Assembly (NCBI GenBank): GCA_947460065.1
Contig: CANHGF010000136.1
Coordinates: 1-6,760, forward strand
DNA length: 6,760 nucleotides
Reading direction: 5' to 3'
From: Comamonadaceae bacterium
Lineage (GTDB): Bacteria; Pseudomonadota; Gammaproteobacteria; Burkholderiales; Burkholderiaceae_C
In this document: positions 1 through 5,630 of the stretch, piece after piece
Position numbering within the stretch: position 1 is the stretch's first letter
Layout: each line of letters opens with the position of its first letter
Notes under the pieces: generated by a model
Databases searched by the model: none
The model's input: only the letters and a program-made list of their open reading frames with translations
What the model was told of the DNA's origin: nothing
Made by a program: the position numbers and the translations under genes

Positions 1-1
1 G

Positions 2-1201
2 ATCGGCCGCCTGCTGGTCGATTCCCGCGCCGTGCTCCAAGACCAATTGGCCAGCGTCGAGCGCAGCGGCCAGGTCGACCTGGCCCTGCTCACCGACGGC
101 CTGCAGGCCGAGCGCGAGCAAGGCATCACCATCGACGTGGCCTACCGCTACTTCAACACCGCCCGCCGCAAATTCATCATTGCCGACGCGCCCGGCCATG
201 AGCAGTACACCCGCAATATGGTGACTGCCGCATCAAGCGCCGACGCGGCCGTGGTGCTGGTCGATGCGACCAAGCTGGACTGGCGCGCCGAGCGGCCGCA
301 GCTGCTGGCGCAAACCCGCCGCCACAGCCTGCTGGTCAAGCTATTGCGCGTGCCCAACATCGTCATTGCGGTCAACAAGCTCGATGCAGTCGAGAACCCG
401 GAACTGGCCTTCGCCCACATCAGCGCGGCCCTGCGGCAATTTACCCAGGAAGCAGACATCGCGGTGGCGGCCCTGGTGCCGATCTCGGCTCTCAAAGGCC
501 ACAACGTGGTCGATGCCCAGCCCGGCTGGTGTGGCTACCAAGGCCCCAGCCTGCTGGGCCTGCTCGAAGGCCTGTCGGTGGCGCCAGCCGAACTCGGCCA
601 AGGCGCCGCACTGCCGGTGCAATGGGTGGAGAAATTTCATTCGAGCAGCGACACCCGCCAGGGCCGGCGGGTGTTCTGGGGCAGGGTCGCCAGCGGGCAG
701 TTCGCCCCCGGGCAGGCGGTCACAGTGCTGACTAGCGGCAAAACTGCCTTGGTGGCCGAGGTGCTGGACCATGCACGCCGCCCCATTGGCGTCAGCGCCG
801 GTCGCAGCGCCGGTCTGATTCTGGACCGCGAGCTTGACGTCTCGCGCGGCGACACCCTGGTGGCAGCCGAAGCGGCGCCCGCGCTGCGGCGCGAGCTGCG
901 CGCCCAGGTGGCCTGGCTTGACGACGAGCCCCTGGTGCCCGGCAGGCTCTATTGGGCCCTGCACGGCCACCGCTGGGTCAAGGCCAAGGTCACCCGCATC
1001 GTCCACCAGCTGCACATCGACACCCTGCAAACACGGGAGGCAACTCAATTGAGCGCCAACACCATAGGCCTGATCGACCTGAACCTGCAGGAATCACTGC
1101 CCGCCCTCCCCTACGCGCTATCGCGCGCACTGGGCTCTTTGGTGCTGGTCGACACCGCCTCACACCGCACCGCCGGGGCAGCGCTGGTCGAAAGCCCATA
1201 A
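2..1201 (+). CDS. cysN: Sulfate adenylyltransferase subunit 1 (CysN), 5'-truncated by window edge
   Basis: This is the GTPase subunit of ATP sulfurylase, which with CysD makes adenosine 5'-phosphosulfate from sulfate and ATP in the cytoplasm. The frame is open from base 2, so 399 residues are visible and the N-terminus with the P-loop lies upstream. The first visible residues, IGRLLVDS, are those that normally follow GKST. Switch I region [15 protein letters not shown] is intact. G3 reads [12 protein letters not shown] (Asp codon at 185), where the usual form is DTPGHE. G4 is NKLD (374-385) and G5 is ISAL (482-493). EF-Tu-like beta-barrel domains 2 and 3 follow to the end. Relative to E. coli CysN there is a short insertion, around [13 protein letters not shown], before QTRRHS. 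There is no fused CysC kinase domain. A GTG at 32 is an internal valine, not the start. fdxA begins 31 nt downstream. Confidence 0.95.
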   Translation: MGRLLVDSRAVLQDQLASVERSGQVDLALLTDGLQAEREQGITIDVAYRYFNTARRKFIIADAPGHEQYTRNMVTAASSADAAVVLVDATKLDWRAERPQLLAQTRRHSLLVKLLRVPNIVIAVNKLDAVENPELAFAHISAALRQFTQEADIAVAALVPISALKGHNVVDAQPGWCGYQGPSLLGLLEGLSVAPAELGQGAALPVQWVEKFHSSSDTRQGRRVFWGRVASGQFAPGQAVTVLTSGKTALVAEVLDHARRPIGVSAGRSAGLILDRELDVSRGDTLVAAEAAPALRRELRAQVAWLDDEPLVPGRLYWALHGHRWVKAKVTRIVHQLHIDTLQTREATQLSANTIGLIDLNLQESLPALPYALSRALGSLVLVDTASHRTAGAALVESP

Positions 1202-1232
1202 AATCAGGTTTTCTTCGACTCAGGCTAGATTC

Positions 1233-1562
1233 ATGACCCACGTCGTCTCCGACTCCTGTATCCGTTGCAAATACACCGACTGTGTGGATGTTTGCCCGGT
1301 GGACTGCTTCCGCGAAGGCCCGAATATGCTGGTCATCGACCCCGATGAATGCATCGATTGCGCGGTCTGCATTCCCGAATGCCCGGTCAACGCTATTTAC
1401 GCCGAGGAAGACCTGCCGGCCGAGCAGATGGCCTTCATCAAACTCAATGCCGATCTGGCCAAGCTGTCAAACTGGAAAAGCATCACCAAGCGCAAACCAC
1501 CCTTGGCCGACGCCGACGACTGGAAAGACAAGACCGACAAACTCAGCGAACTACAGCGCTGA
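1233..1562 (+). CDS. fdxA: 7Fe ferredoxin FdxA ([3Fe-4S][4Fe-4S])
   Basis: A 109-residue cytoplasmic electron carrier, closely matching the Azotobacter vinelandii FdI type (about 107 residues). All cluster ligands are present: Cys9, Cys17 and Cys50 are expected to hold the [3Fe-4S] cluster, and Cys21, Cys40, Cys43 and Cys46 the [4Fe-4S] cluster; Cys12 and Cys25 match the extra cysteines of FdI. Conserved strings [15 protein letters not shown] and [12 protein letters not shown] are visible. The C-terminal acidic and aromatic tail ([18 protein letters not shown]) is also typical. The ATG at 1233 sits 9 bases after an AGG (1222-1224), a weak ribosome binding site, and the protein starts exactly where the family starts. 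It lies 31 nt after cysN and 60 nt before a ferredoxin reductase, so co-transcription is likely. No T-run terminator is seen in the 60-nt gap. Confidence 0.96.
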   Translation: MTHVVSDSCIRCKYTDCVDVCPVDCFREGPNMLVIDPDECIDCAVCIPECPVNAIYAEEDLPAEQMAFIKLNADLAKLSNWKSITKRKPPLADADDWKDKTDKLSELQR

Positions 1563-1622
1563 ATCCCCGCGCCGTAGCGGCCCCTGGCCGCGCCGCTCGC
1601 CCCTAACGCCAGATACCCCGAC

Positions 1623-2708
1623 GTGACAACCTATACCGCCCCGCATGAAGTGGAGGGCCTGATCGAGACTGACGCCATCATCGTGGGCGCCGGTCCGGTC
1701 GGTCTGTTCCAGGTTTTTGAACTAGGTCTGCTCGAAATCAAGGCCCATGTGATCGACTCCCTGGCCTACCCCGGCGGTCAGCCGATTGAGCTCTATCCGG
1801 ACAAACCGATCTACGACATCCCGGCCATACCGGTATGTACCGGCAAGGAGCTCACCGACGCCCTGCTCAAGCAGATCGAGCCCTTCGGCGCCACCTTTCA
1901 CCTGGGGCAAACCGTCACCGAAGTACGCCAGGAAAGCGATGGCCGGTTTTTTGTGCAGACCAGCAAGGGCACCCGCTTTCTGAGCAAAACCATCTTCATC
2001 GCCGCGGGTGTGGGCGCCTTCGAGCCGCGCACCCTCAAGGTCGACGGCCTGGACAAATTCAACGACACACAGCTGTTTTACAGGGTCAAAAACCCTGCCG
2101 ACTTTGCCGGCAAAAACCTGATGGTCGTCGGCGGCGGCGACTCGGCCCTGGACTGGACCCTCAACTTTGCAGCCGATGGCCCGAACAAGGCCGAAACCGT
2201 GATCTTGGTGCACCGCCGCGACGGCTTCAAGGCCGCACCGGCCAGCGTCGCCAAAATGAAAGAGCTGTGCGAGGCCTACGAGATGCAATTCATCGTCGGC
2301 CAGGTCACTGGCTACGAGGAGCGCGATGGCAAATTGGTTGGCGCCAAGGTGACCGGCGGCGACGGCGTCACCCGGGTGGTGCCCACCGATGCCCTGCTGG
2401 TGTTTTTTGGCCTGAGCCCCAAGCTCGGCCCCATTGCCGAATGGGGCCTGCAGATCGAGCGCAAGCAACTGGTGGTCGATACCGAAAAATTTTCCACCAG
2501 CATCCCAGGCATTTTTGCAGTCGGCGACATCAACACCTACCCCGGCAAGAAAAAGCTCATACTCTCGGGCTTCCATGAATGCGCCCTCGCCGCCTTTGCG
2601 GCTGCGGCACTGATCTTCCCCGAAAAAGGCAAGATCCACCTGCAATACACCACCACCAGCCCCAAGCTGCACAAGGTGCTGGGGGTGGAGTCGCCGGTGT
2701 TTGATTGA
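1623..2708 (+). CDS. Thioredoxin-reductase-like ferredoxin-NADP+ reductase
   Basis: A 361-residue FAD flavoprotein predicted to move electrons between NADPH and ferredoxin. The FAD-binding Rossmann motif GAGPVG is at residues 22-27, followed by the [19 protein letters not shown] block of the TrxR-like FNR family. The NADPH domain has GGGDSA at 170-175 and HRRD at 197-200, the basic pair expected to contact the NADPH 2'-phosphate. The second FAD motif, GDIN, is at 301-304. The CxxC redox pair that true thioredoxin reductases carry just before the NADPH domain is absent (the region reads [13 protein letters not shown]), which supports the FNR (YumC-type) subclass. Length fits this family. The start is taken as GTG 1623; GTG 1650 (residue 10) is an alternative, and neither has a clear Shine-Dalgarno. 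fdxA immediately upstream is the obvious partner. Confidence 0.93.
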   Translation: MTTYTAPHEVEGLIETDAIIVGAGPVGLFQVFELGLLEIKAHVIDSLAYPGGQPIELYPDKPIYDIPAIPVCTGKELTDALLKQIEPFGATFHLGQTVTEVRQESDGRFFVQTSKGTRFLSKTIFIAAGVGAFEPRTLKVDGLDKFNDTQLFYRVKNPADFAGKNLMVVGGGDSALDWTLNFAADGPNKAETVILVHRRDGFKAAPASVAKMKELCEAYEMQFIVGQVTGYEERDGKLVGAKVTGGDGVTRVVPTDALLVFFGLSPKLGPIAEWGLQIERKQLVVDTEKFSTSIPGIFAVGDINTYPGKKKLILSGFHECALAAFAAAALIFPEKGKIHLQYTTTSPKLHKVLGVESPVFD

Positions 2709-2808
2709 TGGGCTAGGCTGCCGCAGCCAGCAGTGCGGTCAAATGCCGTCTGCGTCGTGCAGGCGGTTGGCGAGTTCATTGGTGACGTTCATGCCCCTGT
2801 CCGACAAA

Positions 2809-2838
2809 AAGCCCAAACCGATCACTAGGTTTGGGCTT
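2809..2838 (-). terminator. Rho-independent terminator-like hairpin, better on the minus strand
   Basis: A perfect 11-bp inverted repeat AAGCCCAAACC (2809-2819) / GGTTTGGGCTT (2828-2838) encloses an 8-nt loop. On the + strand the stem is preceded by AAAAA (2806-2810, partly in the stem) and followed by only GTTGCG. On the minus strand it is followed by a T-run (TTTTT), as in an intrinsic terminator. It begins 100 nt after the FNR-like stop codon, so it may also end that + strand transcript, less efficiently. No minus-strand gene that would need it is visible. Confidence 0.6.
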
Positions 2839-2886
2839 GTTGCGTCGAGCCTGAGGGCTCCTTGGCTTTGACGCCAAAGGGCGGGC

Positions 2887-2946
2887 TGTTGATTCATTTT
2901 GAAAACTGAGCCAATTCGAGACAAATTCATGGCGAAGTTTCAGCCA
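2887..2946. repeat. Imperfect 21-bp direct repeats; possible relic of an IS21-type element end
   Basis: Two units, 2893-2913 and 2926-2946, both begin TTCAT and end AGCCA, and match at 14 of 21 positions with a 33-bp period. The first contains TTTTGAAAACTGAGCCA and is preceded by TGTTGA, so the block starts TG. Multiple short repeats of this flavour near a TG terminus recall the ends of IS21-family elements. That is a resemblance from memory, not a database match. No istA or istB coding sequence and no second end are present. The patch is visibly richer in A+T than its surroundings. Confidence 0.3.
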
Positions 2947-3013
2947 CGTTAGGCACCTGTTGGCGCCTCAAGACGCGACAGCGCCCAGCCTGCCCATGTA
3001 CGGGGGCGACCCA

Positions 3014-3120
3014 TCGCCAGGGGCGAGAAGGCTGCCGGCCACCCCGACCGGGGTCAGCCCTGTAGAATCGCGCAGCCCTTAGGGGCAAGGTCTTTCACCA
3101 TCAACCCGTCGCCAGGGGCG
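3014..3120. repeat. 12-bp direct repeat flanking the promoter; second copy is the 5' edge of the aptamer
   Basis: TCGCCAGGGGCG occurs exactly at 3014-3025 and 3109-3120. The second copy forms the 5' strands of P1 and P2 of the TPP aptamer. The first copy lies upstream of the putative -10 (3063-3068) and is followed by GAGAAGGCTG, loosely like the GAAAGGGGCTGAGA of the aptamer. It may be a relic of a partial duplication or coincidence in GC-rich DNA. The span given covers both copies. Confidence 0.45.
3063..3068 (+). promoter_or_regulatory. Candidate -10 box for the transporter transcript
   Basis: TAGAAT, directly preceded by TG, lies 40 nt upstream of the aptamer's P1. A start about 7 nt downstream (near 3075) would give a leader that contains the whole aptamer. 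No good -35 is seen at 16-18 nt; the ACCCC/GGGGT hairpin sequence occupies that area. The call rests on the hexamer and its position only. Confidence 0.4.
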
Positions 3121-3202
3121 TCCCGAAAGGGGCTGAGACTGCGTTTGACTCAACGCTGACCCTGGAACCTGATCCGGCTCATACCGGCGGAGGAAGCGCG
3201 AC
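3108..3202 (+). ncRNA. TPP riboswitch (THI element) with embedded Shine-Dalgarno, controlling the transporter
   Basis: The thiamin pyrophosphate aptamer hallmarks are present in order. P1 is GTCGC (3108-3112) with GCGAC (3198-3202). P2 is CCAGGG (3112-3117) with CCCTGG (3160-3165), the shared C3112 marking the P1/P2 boundary. P3 is CCC/GGG closed by GAAA (3122-3131), followed by the pyrimidine-sensing CTGAGA (3133-3138). An optional stem GCGTT/AACGC is at 3141-3156. The pyrophosphate-side ACCTGATC is at 3167-3174, and P5 is CCGG/CCGG around CTCATA (3174-3187). The 3' strand reads GCGGAGGAAG, where the consensus is GCGUAGGGA; it contains GGAGG (3189-3193), 9 nt before the ATG at 3203, and P1 ends at the base before that ATG. 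No terminator or separate expression platform fits, so direct translational occlusion by the TPP-bound fold is inferred. Confidence 0.95.
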
Positions 3203-4585
3203 ATGCTGTACGCCACTTTGGCGGCCCTGGCCGCCTGTCTTTTGTTTTTCATCTGGATCGCCCTGCGCGAGCGAACCCCGGTCGCCAGCCTGGACGACTA
3301 CCTGACCGCCCGCGGCTCACAGAGCGCCACCACCCTGGGGCTGTCCTTCCTGGCCTCCGGCCTGGGCGGCTGGATCCTTTTCGCTCCGCCCGAGATCGGC
3401 GCCTTTGTCGGCCCGGTGGCCCTGGCCGGCTACGCCCTGGGCGCGGCCTTCCCGTTTTTCCTGCTGGCCTGGTGCGGGCCTGCGATACGGCGGCGCATGC
3501 CGGGCGGGCGCACCATCGCCGAATACGCCCAAGAGCGCTTTGGTGCCGGATTGCGCCTGTGGGTGAGCGCGCTGTCCGTGCTCTATATGTTGTGCTTCAT
3601 CACCGCGGAGCTGACCGCCATCGGCGGCATCACCGCCATGCTGTCTGAGTTACCCGGCGCCGGCGTCATCGTCGCGGTGGCGGTGACCACCTTGGTCTAC
3701 ACCACCCTGGGCGGCTTGCGCGCCAGCCTCGTCACCGACCGCTGGCAGGCCTGGCTGCTGATGGCCTTGTTGCTCTTGGTGGTGGTGGTGCTGCTGATCA
3801 ACCTGCCCACTGGTGCCATCACCCGGCCCTGGCCGAGCGCACCGCTGGAGGTGTCTTTGAGTGTGGCGCTTACGCTGGTGATTGCGGTGACGGCGGCCAA
3901 CATCTTTCACCAAGGCTACTGGCAGCGGGTCTGGTCGGCGCGCAACGACCGCGAGCTGCAGCGCGGCGCCTTGCTGGGCGGCCTGCTGAGCATGCCGGTC
4001 ATTGTGGCGCTTGGCGCTCTGGGCATGCTGTGCATGGCCATGGGCAAGAACCCAGGCACTCCCCCTATCCCGTTTTTCGCCCTTCTGAGCGACGCGCCGG
4101 CTTGGCTGGCCCTGCCGACATTGCTGCTGGCTGTTGCCCTGGTGGCTTCCTCAGTGGATACGCTGCAAAGCGCGATTGCTTCGCTGGTGGTCACCGCCCG
4201 TCCCGGCGTATCGCTGAGCACCGCCCGCTGGGTCACGGTGCTGCTGATGGTGCCAGTGGTGCTGCTGTCCCTGCAGGGCCTGTCGGTGCTGCGCCTGTTT
4301 TTGATTGCCGATCTGCTGTGTACGACCGCGGTGGTGCCGGTGCTGCTGGGCTTGTGGCAGCGGATGACCCCCACTGCGGCGGTGGCGGGCGCCGCCGCTG
4401 GCCTGCTGGGCGCGGTGATCCCGGGATGGCTCAGCGGCGGCAGCTTGCAGGCCGGCCTGCTGGCCGCGAGCTTTCCGACCAGCGTGCCCACCCTGGCGCC
4501 CTTTGTCGGCGCCTTGCTCGCATCGAGCGTGGTCAGCCTGCTGATGGTCTGGATGCGACCGGCGCGTCCGGTCGGCGCTGCCTAA
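3203..4585 (+). CDS. Sodium:solute symporter-family permease, TPP-riboswitch controlled (predicted thiamin/HMP-type transporter)
   Basis: A 460-residue inner-membrane protein with about 13 hydrophobic segments, near residues 2-21, 45-62, 70-92, 117-142, 153-172, 181-201, 217-235, 255-281, 303-325, 344-360, 362-385, 392-409 and 430-451. This fits the LeuT-fold SSS family (13 or more segments), though it is at the short end. Supporting motifs are YLTARGSQSATTLGLSFLAS in the N-terminal part, YTTLGGLRASLVTDRWQ (family form GGxxAVxxTDxxQ), and ASSVDTLQSAIAS near residue 315, which matches the Ser-Ser-x-Asp-Ser/Thr segment of the Na2 site, so Na+ coupling is likely. The substrate is not visible in the sequence. 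The TPP riboswitch directly upstream and convergent thiD argue for thiamin or its pyrimidine precursor HMP. ThiV, predicted from riboswitch context in other bacteria, belongs to this family. ATG 3203 follows GGAGG by 9 nt. Confidence 0.88.
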   Translation: MLYATLAALAACLLFFIWIALRERTPVASLDDYLTARGSQSATTLGLSFLASGLGGWILFAPPEIGAFVGPVALAGYALGAAFPFFLLAWCGPAIRRRMPGGRTIAEYAQERFGAGLRLWVSALSVLYMLCFITAELTAIGGITAMLSELPGAGVIVAVAVTTLVYTTLGGLRASLVTDRWQAWLLMALLLLVVVVLLINLPTGAITRPWPSAPLEVSLSVALTLVIAVTAANIFHQGYWQRVWSARNDRELQRGALLGGLLSMPVIVALGALGMLCMAMGKNPGTPPIPFFALLSDAPAWLALPTLLLAVALVASSVDTLQSAIASLVVTARPGVSLSTARWVTVLLMVPVVLLSLQGLSVLRLFLIADLLCTTAVVPVLLGLWQRMTPTAAVAGAAAGLLGAVIPGWLSGGSLQAGLLAASFPTSVPTLAPFVGALLASSVVSLLMVWMRPARPVGAA

Positions 4586-5439
4586 ACCAGCGGCTGCTTG
4601 ACCATGGGCTTGGGCGCATGGCCGTGGCACAGGGGGCCGTGGCCTTGGCCAGTGCGCACCGCCGCGCCTTCACGGATCGCATTAATGATGTAAGCCCGAG
4701 CCTGCTGCACGGCCTCGCGCAAAGGCCAGCCCAGCGCCAGAAAACAGGCAATCGCCGATGACAGGGTACAACCCGTGCCGTGCACATTGCGACTGTGGAT
4801 GCGTTCAGAATGCAAGCGCAGCGGCAACTGGCCCGGCTGTAGCAGCAGATCGGTCACCGCTTCACCCGGCAAGTGGCCGCCCTTGAGCAGCACCGCCTGC
4901 GCGCCCTGGGCGAGCAGGGCCCGAGCTGCGGGCTCAAGACTGGCTTCGTCAGGCAAGGGGCGGCCTAGCAAGAGCGCCGCCTCGTCAAGGTTGGGTGTGA
5001 TGAGGCTGGCTCGCGGAAACAACTCTTCGCGCAAGACCTTTACCGTAGCCTCTTCGATCAGCCGGTCGCCGCTGGTGGCCACCATCACCGGATCGAGCAC
5101 CACCTGTTTGAGCTGGTAGTGGTCGATGGCCCAGGCCACCACCCGCACAATTTCGGGGGCGTGCAGCATGCCGATCTTGACTCCATCCACGCCGATGTCG
5201 TCCAGCACCGCCTGCAACTGGGCTTTGAGGAACTCGGCCGGCACCGCGTGAATGCCACTAACACCCAGCGTGTTTTGCGCGGTCAAGGCGGTGATGGCCG
5301 TCATGCCGTAGCAGCCCAGGGCGCTGAAGGTCTTGAGGTCAGCCTGTATACCAGCACCACCGCCGCTGTCGGAGCCAGCAATGGTGAGAACCCGGGCGTA
5401 GCGGGCCAGGGGCGCGATTTCAGAAGGGGGCACAGTCAT
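4582..5439 (-). CDS. thiD: Hydroxymethylpyrimidine/phosphomethylpyrimidine kinase ThiD
   Basis: A cytoplasmic ribokinase-fold enzyme of 285 residues that phosphorylates HMP and HMP-P to HMP-PP for joining to thiazole phosphate by ThiE. Visible family marks are RVLTIAGSDSGGGAGIQADL (residues 16-35, substrate side), ALTAQNTLGV, VKIGML, LDPVMVATSGDRL, ITPNLDEAALLLG, LLKGGH, and the anion-hole motif HGTGCTLSSAI with Cys224. The open frame runs on to 5535, but that extension is antisense to the thiO riboswitch and promoter and is unlike ThiD N-termini, so ATG 5439 was chosen. ATG 5448 is the alternative. Neither has a Shine-Dalgarno; a GATAAT at 5447-5452 could give an almost leaderless mRNA. The TAG stop overlaps the convergent transporter's TAA. 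No TPP riboswitch precedes thiD. No ThiE domain is fused. Confidence 0.95.
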   Translation of the reverse strand: MTVPPSEIAPLARYARVLTIAGSDSGGGAGIQADLKTFSALGCYGMTAITALTAQNTLGVSGIHAVPAEFLKAQLQAVLDDIGVDGVKIGMLHAPEIVRVVAWAIDHYQLKQVVLDPVMVATSGDRLIEEATVKVLREELFPRASLITPNLDEAALLLGRPLPDEASLEPAARALLAQGAQAVLLKGGHLPGEAVTDLLLQPGQLPLRLHSERIHSRNVHGTGCTLSSAIACFLALGWPLREAVQQARAYIINAIREGAAVRTGQGHGPLCHGHAPKPMVKQPLV

Positions 5440-5446
5440 GCTGCGC

Positions 5447-5452
5447 ATTATC
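5447..5452 (-). promoter_or_regulatory. Candidate -10 box for thiD
   Basis: On the minus strand the hexamer is GATAAT. Transcription starting about 7 nt downstream would begin at or next to the chosen thiD ATG (5439), implying a leaderless or nearly leaderless mRNA, in keeping with the lack of a Shine-Dalgarno. The -35 position (TCATCT at 17 nt spacing) is poor. Confidence 0.25.
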
Positions 5453-5477
5453 GACAGGACGGCAGCCTCAGATGATG

Positions 5478-5486
5478 TGATGTAAT
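5478..5486 (+). promoter_or_regulatory. Candidate extended -10 promoter for the thiO operon
   Basis: TGATGTAAT has an extended TG (5478-5479), a one-base spacer and the hexamer TGTAAT (5481-5486, five of six to TATAAT). Initiation about 7 nt later, near 5493, would start the RNA just before P1 of the TPP aptamer (5497), which is the expected arrangement. A good -35 is not seen at 16-18 nt, as is usual for extended -10 promoters. Confidence 0.5.
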
Positions 5487-5496
5487 CGGGGAAGAG

Positions 5497-5576
5497 TGAA
5501 ACAGGGGTGTCCGGCACAGCCGGACTGAGACACACCCTCGCACCCGATCCAGGTCATGCTGGCGTGGGAAGTTTCA
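5497..5576 (+). ncRNA. TPP riboswitch (THI element) upstream of thiO
   Basis: A complete, compact aptamer. P1 is TGAAAC (5497-5502) with GTTTCA (5571-5576). P2 is GGGTGT (5505-5510) with ACACCC (5532-5537). P3 is CCGG (5511-5514) with CCGG (5520-5523). The pyrimidine sensor CTGAGA is at 5525-5530. The pyrophosphate-side motif reads ACCCGATC (5542-5549), where the usual form is ACCTGATC. P5 is CCAG/CTGG around GTCATG (5549-5562). The 3' strand is GCGTGGGAAG (5562-5571). The unusual C at 5545 is matched by G at 5566 (usual A), keeping the helix paired. Unlike the riboswitch at 3108, it lacks the optional stem after CTGAGA and ends 54 nt before the thiO ATG, so control must act through the 5577-5630 segment. 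No clear intrinsic terminator is seen there, favouring translational or Rho-dependent control. Confidence 0.95.
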
Positions 5577-5581
5577 GCCGA

Positions 5582-5611
5582 ATGCACATGCAGCCGGCGC
5601 CATGCCCCTGA
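5582..5611 (+). CDS. Possible 9-codon leader ORF between aptamer and thiO
   Basis: ATG 5582 to TGA 5609-5611 encodes MHMQPAPCP, out of frame with thiO and ending 19 nt before its ATG. A GGGAAG inside the aptamer 3' strand (5566-5571) lies 10 nt before the ATG and could serve as a weak ribosome binding site. Translation is unproven, and short frames of this size arise by chance. Confidence 0.15.
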   Translation: MHMQPAPCP

Positions 5612-5630
5612 TCGCTCCACAACGACACAG

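Larger units (their letters stand above)
2709..3202. other. 494-nt intergenic region between the FNR-like gene and the riboswitch-controlled transporter
   Basis: No open frame here looks like a gene. In order it holds: an 11-bp inverted repeat (2809-2838); a small hairpin GAGCC/GGCTC (2847-2860); an AT-richer patch with imperfect 21-bp direct repeats (2893-2946) resembling an IS end; a 12-bp direct repeat (3014-3025, and again at 3109-3120); a short ACCCC/GGGGT hairpin (3041-3054); a -10-like TAGAAT (3063-3068); and a TPP riboswitch running up to the ATG at 3203. The stretches 2709-2800 and 2947-3010 show nothing I can support. Confidence 0.8.

Noticed and set aside
32..34. GTG at 32 as the cysN start
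   Set aside because: The frame is open to the window edge and the preceding codons (IGRLLVDS) are conserved CysN residues after the P-loop, so the true start lies upstream.
1226..1231. TAGATT as a -10 box for fdxA
   Set aside because: It is one base from the ATG, has no convincing -35, and the short gap after cysN favours co-transcription.
1576..1597. GC-rich inverted repeat between fdxA and the FNR-like gene (AGCGGC/GCCGCT, or GCGGCC/GGCCGC)
   Set aside because: It is short and ambiguous in pairing, has no T-run, and lies in a 60-nt gap of a likely operon, so it is not supported as a terminator.
1722..2672. 316-codon minus-strand frame opposite the FNR-like gene
   Set aside because: It is a shadow frame of a high-GC gene: the + strand protein has full FAD and NADPH motifs and the minus frame shows no domain.
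2739..2930. 63-codon minus-strand frame in the intergenic gap, including a 17-codon tail (2739-2792) with host-like third positions
   Set aside because: The frame runs through the terminator-like stem, has no recognisable domain, and its upstream half covers the AT-rich repeat patch. The tail alone is too short to judge.
5440..5535. N-terminal extension of the thiD frame up to 5535
   Set aside because: These codons are antisense to the thiO promoter and TPP aptamer, and the translated residues do not resemble any ThiD N-terminus. The family begins shortly before RVLTIAGSDSGGG.
5556..5630. Upstream ATG at 5556 as the thiO start
   Set aside because: It falls in the P5 loop of the TPP aptamer. 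ThiO proteins start within a few residues of the FAD motif, which fits ATG 5631.
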